This document shows positions 12,695 through 24,500 of a stretch of 64,000 nucleotides of DNA, one piece after another. Source of the DNA: Leptidea sinapis (taxonomy: Eukaryota; Arthropoda; Insecta; Lepidoptera; Pieridae). The notes beneath the pieces were generated by a model. The model saw nothing but the letters and a program-made list of their open reading frames with translations, searched no databases and had not been told where the DNA came from. The position numbers were made by a program, and so were the translations under genes. Where the stretch lies: NCBI RefSeq assembly GCF_905404315.1, contig NC_066269.1:12160501-12224500 (forward strand). The letters run 5' to 3'. Every line of letters starts with the position of its first letter. Within the stretch, counting starts at the first letter, position 1.

Positions 12695-13024
12695 TACCTC
12701 TTAAACTATGTATATAATTAAACACTATTTTAAGAATAAAAATGTTTTTTTTTCTCCTTACATACTATAATCCGAACGCTTCGTGAGTCCGAACAGGGGT
12801 TAGTTTTTGCTAGTTCGGATTATCAAGGCTCTACTGTACTGTCATTATAAAACTTATTATTGCTAGGTATTGAATTCTATATGATGATTCAGAATTAAAT
12901 TAATTTTTTCCGAGATAGCATTCGGAATGCTGCTGCCAGTACGCGATCCGTAATATTGTGAAGGTGATCAGAAGGATGTTGGTTTTTCTTATTTGAGCTA
13001 ACAACTTTCCTTTGTACGTCTTGG

Positions 13025-13255
13025 TGGTCACGCTCGTGCCGGAGCGGTCGTGGTTGTCAGGAGGTTTTTTTTATCTGGGCAAATGTAATGTGCTTCAAAA
13101 TTTGTCTTTTATCTCTCTCTGTTAGAGGTTATTCGAGTGCACTCCTGATCGGTTCGACACACAACAGATTCCATTTTGTCGGTCTATCGTATGGGTGACT
13201 TTTCGTGCGGTTTGGTGCCTCCTACTTCACCTTGGACTACAACAGCCAGTCATTC
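13025..13255 (-). mobile_element. RTE-type LINE 3' fragment
   Basis: Shares the phrases TCTCTCTCTGTTAGAG, GTCTATCGTATGGGTGAC and CTTCACCTTGGACTACAACA with 57905-58100. On the minus strand the better-preserved copy there reads VQGKVESIRPRRRSPIRWTD, the C-terminal signature of RTE-clade endonuclease/reverse transcriptase proteins. This copy is short and degenerate. Confidence 0.5.
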
Positions 13256-13384
13256 CACCACTGCACAAGGACGATGACTCGCTGATCCATGACGTGAAAG
13301 AGAAAGCTGATCTCGTGGGTTCCCTCTTTGAATTCAACTTGATTCTGGATGACAAAGGTGCACCACCAACGCATATTCCAGTTT

Positions 13385-13686
13385 ACCAGTGGGAGGCTCC
13401 TTTACACAGGATGCCGGCTAGATTATGGGTACCATAACGGCGCTTATTTCTGATGTGAAGCAGAAACATTTCTGTGTTTCGGTCTGAAGGGCTCCGTATC
13501 TAATGAAATTACTGGGCAAATGAGACTTAAATTCTTATGTCTCAAGGTGATGTGCGCAATTATTCTAGTGCCGCTCAGAATTTTTGGGGTTTTCAAGAAT
13601 CCGGAGCGTCACTGCAATGGGCAGGGCGTATCAACTACCATCAGCTGAACGTCATGCTCGTCTCGTTCCGTATTTTCTTTTAAAAA
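13385..13686 (+). repeat. Repeat family A copy
   Basis: Runs from CCAGTGGGAGGCTCCTTTAC through GGATGCCGGCTAGATTATGG to CTCGTCTCGTTCCGTATTTT. The family is a ~300 bp A-tailed short repeat with an internal palindrome around GTGCCGCTCAG/CTGAGCGGCAC. It has no protein of its own. At least eight clear copies and several degraded ones lie in the window. Confidence 0.8.
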
Positions 13687-13689
13687 GAA

Positions 13690-14692
13690 TCCACGGTGCG
13701 AGTCATACATGCCTGGGTTAAAATTCTGGTATGGCGCCGTGCTTAAGGTGCTCCTCACCTTGGACATTAATAAATCGAACGGGCCCGATGGCTTTCTCCC
13801 GATAGTGCTGCGAACATGTGATTCGGAATTGGCGTCGGTCCTTTTCCGCCTCCTGCCCATCAGGCGTAGTCCCAAAATTATGGATGGCGGCTTTAGTGCA
13901 CCCGATCCCTAAGAAAGATGTACGCTCGGATCCGTCCAACTACCGCCCCATTGCCATTACCTCCATTTTCTCCAAAGTAATGCAGTCGATTATCAACCAC
14001 TAGTTCTTGGGATACCTAGACGAGCACCAGCTGATGAGCAACTGCCAGTACGGTTTCCGTCAGGGTCGCTCAGCTGGTGATCTTCAAGCATACCTCACCC
14101 ATAAATGGGTACAAACGTTTGAGCTATGGCGGTGTGTTTAGACAAAGCAAAGGCTTTCGACCGGGTGTAGCATAAAGCGCTTATAGCGATACTGCCATCC
14201 TACCCGATTCCCGCTGGTGTCCCGCAAGGTTGCGTGCTATCCCCTACACTGTTTCTTCTGCATATCAACAGTATTTATTGCTATGTTGACGACAGAACAG
14301 GGTATGCTTCATACAACTTCCGTGCCAACATGTCTCAGGATAGCGTCGAAGATAACTTGTCTCTAAAATCGAGACCATGCTTTGCAAAGTCTCGGAATGA
14401 GGCCGACAAAATTTAGTCCAATTCAACCTCAAGAAGACACAAATTTATGCGTTTACCGTTAAAAAGTCTCCCTTTGTCGTAACCCCTCTATTCGAGATCA
14501 CTCCTCTAACTGCAACAGCCTGTATCGGCATACTTGGTGTCGATATATCGAGCGACGTTCAGTTCCGTGGTCACTTGAAAAAGAAGGCTAAACTAGCCTC
14601 TAAAGAGCTTGATGTACTCAGTAAGGCGAGACAGTACATTACTATAAGCCACCGCCTGCAACTATATAAGGCGCAAATTCGGCCTCACATGA
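13690..14692 (+). mobile_element. CR1/Jockey-type LINE, reverse transcriptase fragment
   Basis: A broken reverse transcriptase domain spread over several frames. Blocks in order: LTLDINKSNGPDGFLPIVLR, PIPKKDVRSDPSNYRPIAIT, CQYGFRQGRSAGDLQAYLTH, VPQGCVLSPTLFLLHINS and CYVDD (catalytic YADD-type box, here YVDD), then FNLKKTQIYAF and GILGVDISSDVQFRGHLKKK. Multiple stops, an internal deletion between the RSAGD block and VPQGC, and loss of both ends mark it as dead. It stops abruptly at the hairpin at 14693. Confidence 0.8.
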
Positions 14693-14742
14693 AACCGAGT
14701 GAAGAAGCATAATTTCTCTTCATTATGTTTCTTCACTCGGTT
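14693..14742. repeat. 50 nt hairpin at the LINE breakpoint
   Basis: AACCGAGTGAAGAAGCATAA faces TTATGTTTCTTCACTCGGTT across a loop of about 10 bases; the arms differ at one position. The LINE reading frame ends exactly at this structure, so it is either a small inserted foldback or the end of a larger insertion that truncated the LINE. Confidence 0.65.
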
Positions 14743-15127
14743 GCCGCACTATTATTTTCTATTTTTCCCGATTTTTTTGGTAAATACGATAAAGAGCGTA
14801 TAGGCTCGGTGTTACTAGGCCGATTATCAGGTTATCACACAATAAAGGTAATTATTATTGCGGGCTAAATCCCCAGCCGCCATCTTGGCACGTGGCGGAC
14901 TATCTCCCCGTATTCTAGTAATTACATACGATATTGTGATAACGTGTCTTACGAAAGTGTGTATTAATTCCGATTGAGCGTTTATGTCTTTATAGCATCG
15001 TGGATATAGGCAGAAGTCATGCCTTAGTTAAAATAGAGGCAGTTTATATATACAAGAAGAAGAATATGTATGTATACAAGAAGTTAATATTATGTTGATC
15101 GGATGATCGCACAGAATATAATGAAAA
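14743..15127. other. No recognised feature
   Basis: About 390 bases of mixed composition between the hairpin and the next repeat. No coding region or repeat signature was recognised. Confidence 0.4.
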
Positions 15128-15476
15128 CTAGCTGACCCGGCAAACGTTGTTTTGCCATATAAAGTATAATTCACGCGATAGTTTTATAAGTAATACAATA
15201 TTGCCTATATTATAGCCTGTACATCATTTTGTTCTATTGTCAATAGTTTTTGCAGCGCACGCAAAAATAGGTTTTCGATTTTACACCTTGTGTTACAAAA
15301 TAGCAATTTTATTACGGATCCCTAATTTTGAAAAAAAAACATAGCCTGTAGCCTTCCTCGATAAATGGACCCAACACTGAAAGAATCATTCAAATCGGAC
15401 CAGTAGTACCAGAGATTAGCGCGTTCAAACAAACAAACACTGCAGCTTTATAATATTAGTATAGATAATAACCACA
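15128..15476 (+). repeat. Interspersed repeat with GGCAAACGTTGTTTTGCC hairpin
   Basis: Starts CTAGCTGACCCGGCAAACGT and ends TATAATATTAGTATAGAT, with the internal TTTTGCCATATAAA. A second relative lies at 60199-60826 with the same head and a related tail. Such head-and-tail repeats are common in insect genomes; class not determined here. Confidence 0.55.
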
Positions 15477-15617
15477 CAGTTAAATAACAAAACAATAAAT
15501 ACATAAAGCCTAAGTAAATAATACAAATCATTACTTAAAAAAGAAAGGTAGACGAAGAAGATACCTAGAAAAGAAAAAGTGTGCGGCTATTATTATGACC
15601 AAATGGAGCTGACTCAG

Positions 15618-15795
15618 TAAAAGGCATAAAAGGCATTTATTTTCTCAAAATTGATTTCTTTGGAATTCTTTTTGATGTCGTTTTTAACACTACCACCGCT
15701 TCGGAAACAAATAGCGCTCGAAGAAGAAGCGGTGCAAGCAACTCTCCCAGCATTCTTAATTGCGCTCTTTTTAAAAATATACAATATTTTTAAAA
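15618..15795 (+). repeat. Interspersed repeat family B copy
   Basis: GGCATAAAAGGCATTTATTT, CTTCGGAAACAAATAGCG, AACTCTCCCAGCATTCTT and TGCGCTCTTT in order, as in the copies at 2018 and 45163. The ORFs it produces on both strands are incidental. Confidence 0.6.
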
Positions 15796-15849
15796 ATAAG
15801 CTGCACTGTCGTGGTGGCAATGTAGCACTGGTTTTGAGTAGCCGCAACA

Positions 15850-17250
15850 ATTGAAGTAGCTCCTGGAGTAGCAGATTATTTTTTTATAGTTAGGTATTAT
15901 CAATATAACTGAATAAATAAAGCAAAATCAGTAAATGGAGTATAAATGGCAATATAAATAAATTTTATTCTTTTAGAATTATTATGGGTCATAGTCTAAG
16001 ATTAAAAAATAGTTATGATCTATAGGTAGTTGGGACGTCACTTCACGTGAGATGGGGGATGCATAGTGAGCCAGATATATTGCCTTTTTATGAATGCCGT
16101 TAGAAGTCAGTCCGGTTGCAGTACTCTTCTAATATTGATTGGATCAGTTCAATTCTCCAATGTTTACCGACACATTTAATAACATCGTGAGGGTGGTGCA
16201 TGTAACACCGCTCGCGCGGCGTCGATACATTGGGCATGATGGGTTACCACCGCGTCTGATGACCGTTCACAGCAACCTTCAGTCAATAACAACAGAAACA
16301 TTTAATTAGCTCTTCCTGACATGTTTGCTTCAAGCGGGAACTGGTGAACGAGGACCGACTCGGGGTTTTCCGACATTACAATACGTTTGACTTTGCTAGA
16401 GCTGTTTCGCCAATATGATCTGTTACTCCGCCATTGTCCGCTTAATAAAACATTTAATTTAGTACGACTCCAAAAAAGAGGACAAAGAAGTTAGTTGTTT
16501 ATCGTCTTTCATCATGCAAAAACTACATAAATTTGAGTAAATATCTATTTCTAGGTGATGCTATCATCTAAAATATAAATTTGGTAATATTTTGTAGCAG
16601 GCCTTGTTACAAGATTGTTATTTGATTATCTGTTATCAGTTTTTAGATTCATTTGGGGTTTCGTTGTAGAAGCATATATGTGCCTAGAATGGAAAGCGTA
16701 TCGTACGCGGCGCTTTCTCGCGGACACATTCGTCATAATGTATTATTTTTATATACCTAATTAATTTTGAAGTTATTTTTGTTCTTTTGGCGCGTTAGGG
16801 GACAAATTATCAGATTTAATTATTTCGATTCGCGCGCACACTGTCACACAAATTCGACACTCTGACGATAGCTGGTCAACTACACCATTTGTTTCATACT
16901 TCAGCGACCATGCCTCTTGCAACACATATTTCTACGGAACCACATTGTATTTGTGTTAGTTTTAGGATCTTGGCTCCACAGTGAACGTGATGTGTGCGGA
17001 ACCCCAGGAGGCGCGGCCCTGAGTGACCTTATCATCAAGATATCACAGCCGTTGTACGGTGCGCGTGCCCGATACGATACCGCTATCTCTAATACCAATA
17101 CTACGCTTGTTGTTGATAAATAATAATTTCTATGAAAGAGCATCGCACATAATTTACTAGTACGTACTGACTCCGAAAATTATTTATTACTGAGCACTGA
17201 GACGTCAAGCGTCAAACGGGAAATACTGAACATCAAAGAGGATGTATAAA
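15850..17250. other. No confident gene; one small ORF with a signal-like start
   Basis: Mostly AT-rich. The ORF 16917-17123 (+, 68 codons) opens with MQHIFLRNHIVFVLVLGSWL, a short basic start then a hydrophobic run, resembling a secretion signal, followed by ERDVCGTPGGAAL. It has one Cys, no homologue I recognise, and no clear splice or expression evidence. I do not call it a gene. Confidence 0.35.
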
Positions 17251-17570
17251 CTACGTTATAAGTGGCGGGACTGAAGAACTGAGAGATCTTCAAAAATGGT
17301 GTCCATCTTATTCGTAACAGGACGACCAGGTCAAGATGCACCTTTGACATCAATTTTTCCGGACGGACACCGCTCAAACCAACCATGTTTGCATTGCAGT
17401 TTTTTCTTTTTTTAATAAAATAATGATAATCGAAGTGTATAGGATTTTTCATAAGTCGTACAAAACAAAAATAGCTGGGAATAACATTTTAGTAATATTT
17501 GATTCATTTTGTAAATTCAAAATTTAAATGTCATCAAAACCTACAAATAATACAGCCAAAGATATACGAG
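17250..17570 (-). mobile_element. mariner relic, N-terminal part
   Basis: Minus strand reads WFERCPSGKIDVKGAS, a stop, then PGRPVTNKMDTIFED, the HTH/linker part of a mariner transposase (typical form ending GRPVTDKID). The same family occurs at 27290-27710 and the two share GGTTTTGATGACAT upstream of the coding start. The rest of the element is gone. Confidence 0.65.
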
Positions 17571-17861
17571 TATTAATACAAGTTTAAATTATGTAATATC
17601 TTTATAATTATACTTTTCCCCAGCTATTATTTAAATACTTATTATAAATGAGACCTACTCTTGATAAGCGTTGTCATTAAGTTAAAAATAATATGTCGTT
17701 GTCCGAGCGGCGAGTGCTCCATGCACTAATCAACACCAGCGTTTGAGAGTCGCTTACCGTTCTGCTGCAACGGAGTGACTGAATGTTGATATTTTGTGCT
17801 ATAAAAACTGCAGATTTTCTTGTGGGAGGAGTAGGGCGATCTAGCTTACGGAAAACATAGC

Positions 17862-17930
17862 AAGTGATCACCGCCGCTCACGCACTTTGGCAACACCAGA
17901 GGAATCACAGGAGAGTGTCGAAATGCCAGG
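17862..17930 (-). mobile_element. LINE 3' tail fragment
   Basis: AGTGATCACCGCCGCTCACG...CAACACCAGAGGAATCACAG is the inverted 3' untranslated tail of the CR1/Jockey-type LINE seen in plus orientation at 36170-36245. No coding sequence is present. Confidence 0.65.
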
Positions 17931-18427
17931 CATTAAAAAGGCGGGATGGGTGTGAAAAACCCCAGAATGCAACGGGGGTTTGGATAAACTACGTGTCTAA
18001 TATTAACTGTTGGTGGCACAGTCGGGTAGGTAACCTCCTGGGGTAGTGGCTTTTGAAGGTATTTGGTTCAGGGATGTTCTCCACCATCAGCCTTATACCT
18101 CACAGACACCTTATACGGGGCGAATTCTTTCAGCTTTCATCATGTTAGGAAAACAGATCTTATTAAAGTCCACAGTAGCTAATAGCGATTGTTTATAAGT
18201 TGTGATTATTACCGTTCAGTACTTCGTGGGCGACCCCAATTGAGTGAATTGCTTGCATTGCAAATATGTAGGTATTAGAGTCTACCGGGTTATGAGGTCC
18301 ATGTTCTCGACACCAAAGTATGCAAAACAGAGCTGCACTTGGGCGCCACTCAATAGTAGGAAGTAAGTTGGTCAAGTAAATGTCAGAGAGTGAGTTTGTC
18401 TGTTTGTTTGTGCGCCAGAAGCTGCAG

Positions 18428-18540
18428 ATGTGCGGCTCGGAGTCGGAGATGCGCGAGGTGGCGGCTCGCATCTGCCGGAACTACCTGCACGGCGCCTGGA
18501 AGACCGTGGCGCCCGCAGACCTGGACTTCAAGAGGATCAG
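18428..18540 (+). CDS. Choline kinase coding exon 1
   Basis: Acceptor GCGCCAG/AAG at 18418/18419; the exon is open from 18419. Encodes MCGSESEMREVAARICRNYL then HGAWKTVAPADLDFKRI, ending in phase 2 (AG/GTATCC). Because a splice acceptor precedes it, at least one upstream exon must exist; it was not identified. MCG is the first Met in frame. Confidence 0.88.
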
Positions 18541-21500
18541 GTATCCAAACTAACACTGACAGCTCATCCGACTCAGTGATCGGGACCTGGTCTCACAGTA
18601 CTCGCGTCATCACTGGTTGCTAGGGTCTCATTCTCCTGAACAAAGAACTGGTCAATGAACTTTTAAAACCTATATTTTAGGCCTACGTCCGTCTCTTTGT
18701 CAGCGATGTACATTTTGACAGAGTGTGTTAGGTTTTTTCCATTTGCAGTTGAGTTATTGTCCATATATGACAGAAATATATCGTGCCCTAAGTTGTCACG
18801 CCTATTGTTAAATATGTAATAACAATGTCTTAGTTTCCGCTACATTTCATCTTAATTCTACTAAGTGTTATATTCTGTTTAGATAAATAAAATTATGTTC
18901 TAATTTTCGAAAATGGTTTCTTGATTGAACCGCATGTGATACCACACCGTGTCGGTGCGATCTTGTTAGACCGGTGGATCTGCCTCGCTATCAACAAATA
19001 GTCTTATGAATCTCTGATAGTATTGCAAGCCTTCACATAAAGCTCCCTGATCTTCTTGTATTAAAATTCGATTTTTAAAACATTTATCGTTTAATCTACC
19101 ACCTACTTTTTAGAATTGTTCAACGGACTTATTTTTCTTAAATTAGCAGTCGCTCGTGGTTTATGAGATAAAGTGACGAGACGAGCGATACGTACGTGAT
19201 ACGCCCTGCTTGTTTAAACGCTCAAGATTGTTGGAAAATGTTCGTCGACTTGAGATATACCTAACGTGTCCCTAGCTGCAGAACACAAGTAGTGCTTGGC
19301 AACACCAATAGACTCCGCTGGTTCCGACATATTGAGCAGACAAGCTTCGCACTGGTATTTTTGTCTGTAATTAATCACCTTTAACACACGTTTTGTACAT
19401 TTTCTGGGATCCAGTTGTACAACCATATAATACGTAATTCGCCCAACAAAAGACTTATGAAATCCTTATCCGAGTAATAAGCATAACAAGTTTATATTCA
19501 TTGTATATATCAAATGAACATATGATTTATGGTGTTATTATGCCGGTGATATCTGTGCAAAGTTTTTACTGATTATTGCGACCTTGTACAAGATGCTCGT
19601 GAAACAAACCAACATTGTCTATTCCAATAGTAAGTACTTCTTATCTCCGACCAGCGAACATTAATCGCAGTCTCAGTCACGTTGAGAGAACGTACTGTTA
19701 TATGCAATCACCATAAACGTTATGTTGTTAGAAAGCTGATAACTCTTATCAATGAATGTGTGGCGTTCCTCCACAGTGCGGTTTTCAAGGACCTTTCTTC
19801 CACGTACCACAAAGCTGTGGATTGAGCTTCCTTGTGCGGTGTTTCCGTGCGATATACATGGGCACACCTCTTAAAGGCCGGCAACGCTCATGTAACTCCT
19901 CTGGTAATCACTTAACACCAAGTGATCCTTAAGCTCGTTTTTCCTCCTTTTCCACAAAATAAAATCCTTAAGTTAATCGCCTGCTCTTGGCTCGAGCTGG
20001 TCGTCTACAGGCTAGCTGAGATTTTGAGACTTAATACGCCTAAGTAAGCTCCGCCTGTTTGTGTCTAAGTCTGGAATAATCAGAGGACATGCCCCGCCTA
20101 AATCCTCTGAGGATCTTACGATTTTTAAAAGTAATAGGTCTCGAGGATATAATTTAAATCTCGGCACAGTAACACGTTTCCTAGTTAGTAGCCTCGATTC
20201 TTTTTCTTATCTCATTTTCTTAGACAGAGAGTTGAGGAAAGGTGTGCTAGCTAAAGCAGGGGCACAATAGATCCTCGGATTTTTGTGCATTTTTATCCCC
20301 AAATCATAATAATAATTAGTCTGTAATGCAGTCCTTGAATGTGATTAGCATCCTCTTCAAGGCGACATGATATTACTTAGGACTTGTATCATAATCCGGA
20401 GCACCAGGATATTCCAAAGATACCGTCACATTGTACTGCTGCAGCTGCCCCGGTGATGGAAGAACCGAAGCATACCACGACTGGTGACGACATCGTTAAC
20501 AGGATTCATAGGGAAAATAGCAATTTCGTTTCATATAAATACATTTTACCTGTGGGAGGCTCCTCTGCACAGGATGCCGGCTAGATTATGGGTACCACAA
20601 CGGCGCTTATTTCTACCGTAAAGCAGTAATGTGAAAGCTACTGTGTTTCGGTCTGAAGGGCGCCGTAGTTAGTGAAATTACTGGGACTTCACTGGGAAAT
20701 AAATGAGACTTGACATCTTATGTCTCGAGGTGACAAGCGCAGTTGTAGTGTCGCTCAGAATTTTTGGGTTTTTCAATAATTCAGAGCGGCACTGCATTTT
20801 CATTAAAAAAAAATTCGCGCGCGGCGCAGTTAGGTATAATTACGGTGAATTTTGTAGATTTTTGTTTGTTTAAAATTGATTAGAATTTGTTTCTTTTTTC
20901 GAATAACGCGGTTTAAGTGACTAGAAAATTAAATAACCCGTACAGTGCCGTAAATTTAATTCATAAATAATTATCCAATATAACGCTAGTTCGCTATAAG
21001 AAATTATTTTTCATACGTGTTAACCAGTTTTGAAAAAATGTTTCTTTCATATTACGTACTTCATACAAATAAATGTTTGTTTGAACTTTTTAAAATATTG
21101 AACTTTAGAGTCCTCCAAAGCAGTCAACATTAATGATTTCATCTGTAAATGAAAGCAAAAAAGAATACTGGGGGACTTTCTTACAAAAATAAAATAAAAT
21201 AAATTATGCATAAATATTATAAAGAGAAAACATTTGTGTTATGTATGTAACACATTTAAAAACTACTAGACCCATTTCAAAAATTATTTCACCATTAGAA
21301 AGCTGCACTGAGTGACATAATGCTATATCCCTTTTTTTTTAAATAGAGATCCCTAATAAAAATTCAAAAATATAACCCAAGGTGTAAAAAAATTATCATA
21401 AACAATCTGTCATCGCGTGCGCTGCGGAAACTATTGATGATAGAATAAAAAATGCTCTACAGTAATAGAGAACGCATTAATATCTACAAAAATGTCCGCG

Positions 21501-24500
21501 ATACAATTTTTCCAATTACTGTAGCTATGTCACTATAATTTCTCTCTTTACATTTTAAAAGTTGACAATAATCAAACCATATTATTCATACCTCTGTTTT
21601 AATCCTTATTCCATTATATGATATTTAATTAAAAATACAATTACAGTTTCAGTGCCTGTAAAATACTTATTAAATTATTAAAATCGGCCATTCCATTTAA
21701 AAGATATATAACGAATTTAAAAATGTCAATCTTAAGAAAATAATGCTAATAATAAGTGAAATAAAACTTTTATGTTGACAAAAATAAATCTATACTTAGT
21801 CCGACTTTCGACTACCACGAGATCGTTATGTAAGCGAGTGAAACCGCGTGGCATTGCTAGTACTGAAATATATTACAGGTCCTTGCGGCCAATTATCTAT
21901 AGGCAATACATATCGCTAATACATTGCATACTCCCTAAACTTTCATTTTAAAATAATTTCATGAAAAAAACGCGTACCTACCTGCAGAATCGAGCGATGG
22001 GATCCTAGGATATAAAGGAACAAATTTTTTACCTAAATGAATGACTTATTTATCTCTCTCTATAGTTTTATTTTATTTTTTAAGTAGTTGTCTAAAGTTC
22101 AGCTCTGAGAACGTGTCTATTTAAAAAAAAAGCACTCAGAACATGATTTGCTAACCACTTAAATACTTTTTGTTCGTTACGAAAACAAGAACCTTATTTT
22201 CTTTCTAGCGTCACCCAAATAGAGGTGTATCGTAAAAACCGAAGCGCAATAAAAAGGTAATCGCAATGTAATGTTGTTTAAAATTGACAAATACCAGGAA
22301 AACTTGAATGGGACGAGGTAAAAACGTATGAACAAAGCGGTTTTTGTGTCGTCGCCGATTTAGATTATCTGTTTGTTGTGGTACGCGCGGCCTTGGCTCC
22401 GCTGCCACTCGAGACGGAAGGTGTTTGTGATAGCGGTGTTAAAACTATAATTCGCCCTTATTATCTCCTGGTACACCTGCATCAACTCTTGCATACTCCA
22501 TGATATATTATACTCTGGTAACAGGTATAAGTGACGGCACATAAGTCTAGCGCTGAACGAAACGTGGAGCAGAGAGGAGAGGGGATAAGCCGCGAAACTG
22601 ACAGGCTATTTCCACCAAAGCGGAGAGGAGATGTGCGCTGTGCGAGCTCGAAATCAGTCAATTGATGTCTACGAAACGAAGACGTCATCACGCCCGCCTA
22701 CACGCATCTACACTCTGTCGCGCCGCTTGATCGCTAGACTAGATTATGGCCTATGGGTACCACAACTGCGCCTATTTCTGCCGTGAATCAGTAATGTGTA
22801 AACATTACTGTGTTTCGGTCTGAAGGGCGCCGTAGTTAGTGAAATTACTGGGCAAATGAGACTTAACATCTTACGTCTCAAGGTGACGAGCGCAAGTGCA
22901 GTGCCGCTCAGAATTTTTGGGTTTTTCAAGAATCCTGATGGGCAAGGCGTATTAATTACCATCAGCTGTACGTCCTGCTCATATCGTCCCTTATTTTCAT
23001 TAAAAGAAAGGCGCGGCACAGAATCCTATAGAAAAATCAAACATCACCTCACCGCTTGATCCATTTCCACTAAAGCTAAGCGGAGAGGAGTCGTGGAAAT
23101 AACGAAATCTGATTGGTAATCAAAATACATCTCCTCTCCTCTCTGCTTTGGTACTACCACCGGGCCTTAGCCTTGTAAACAATTGCAATGTTTCAATGTA
23201 AAGCGCAATTACTAAAGTCTGCAATAAACAATAATAATAATAATTCATCTTTGTAAATTATTGCTGTACACGCACACATTCACATAATATTCATTGTGTT
23301 TACAGTTATCGTGTCTCGTGTTATTTTAACTTTATAATAATGTTAGTATCTGATCCGCAGTTTTACCCGCGTATTGTTCATTATATAGATATCATTAATA
23401 TTTAATATTAAGCCAAAAAGTTTTCGCTCAGGGTGCGCTGTGCAAAATAAAACGCCACTTAGTCCAGGAGGAATCGGCGCATTAGTACTGAAAACTATTA
23501 TTCCACCTCAATTTTTTATGCGATCCTTTTCAAATTGCTCTACTGATGATATAAATGCATGGGGCAACCCCGTCCCATATTGTTTAAACAAGGAATTGTT
23601 ATTTTTTCAACCGGATAATTTAACAACCGTATAATCATTCTTTATTAAAATACAAATAAAAAAGGTCCTATGACTTTTCACGATAAAGCTAATATTTTTA
23701 AAGATATGAATTTTTAAAGGCCAACTTTCTATTTAGACTAAGTAGTATTTTTGGATTCAGTACCCATAAAATATAGACATGGAATTATTCAAAAATTATA
23801 TAATTCATTTCTTAAATGAACATTTTTACTGTTTTGAGCCTTAATTGATAGTTTTTTTTATATTTTTAAAGAACTCTTCGTACCTAATACTTAATGCTGC
23901 TTTCATTAGTCCGATACTGGCTCTGTTGAGCTCATATTTCTTTATTCATCACAGAAAATATGCACTAAAATATTAAGGTAATTTGAATCACTGAATCTAC
24001 TACATATTTTATGTTGGGAAAAAGATCAGCTCGTTAGAAGAACATAGATGAAACTCAACGGCGACTCTTTTCAATCAAAAAGACTATTTCACAATCGCTT
24101 TAATATACATAACAAATTAGTTTGTGAGGTGCTGCATCATGTTTAATTAATATTAAATATTTCATAAAATGTATTAAACTGTTTAAATATAAATTTTCGT
24201 ATATTGGTTGCATCAACCTTTAGAGCTTGAATTCATTGTTTGCGTAAGGATGCCTCTTGAAAATGATGGTCGTGATTACTGTCACAATTAGTAGTTGCAT
24301 TCAACAAATACAATTATTTATTAAGTATAACAGGTCGACCTGGCACCACAAGCAGCATCCGTTCACGAGTTGACGCATGTACTTGTTCAGTAACCGTACT
24401 GCCCACGTACAACCAAACTATGGAACGAACTTCGTTGGGCCATTCGTTCAGGTATTGAAATGACGACATGGATATTTTCATAAAAGGGAGTACCTATATG

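Larger units (their letters stand above)
10745..12836 (+). mobile_element. Tigger/pogo-family DNA transposon, nearly intact
   Basis: A 2092 bp element with matching ends: CAGTAGAGCCTCGATAATCC at the left, and the right end is its inverted copy with one C/T difference. Both ends are flanked by TA (10743-10744 and 12837-12838), the target duplication of the Tc1/mariner-pogo superfamily. Subterminal ATAATCCGAAC motifs repeat at both ends and may be transposase-binding sites. Inside are the transposase gene (10947-12533) and a nested small MITE. The good preservation of ends and frame argues for a comparatively recent insertion. Confidence 0.93.
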
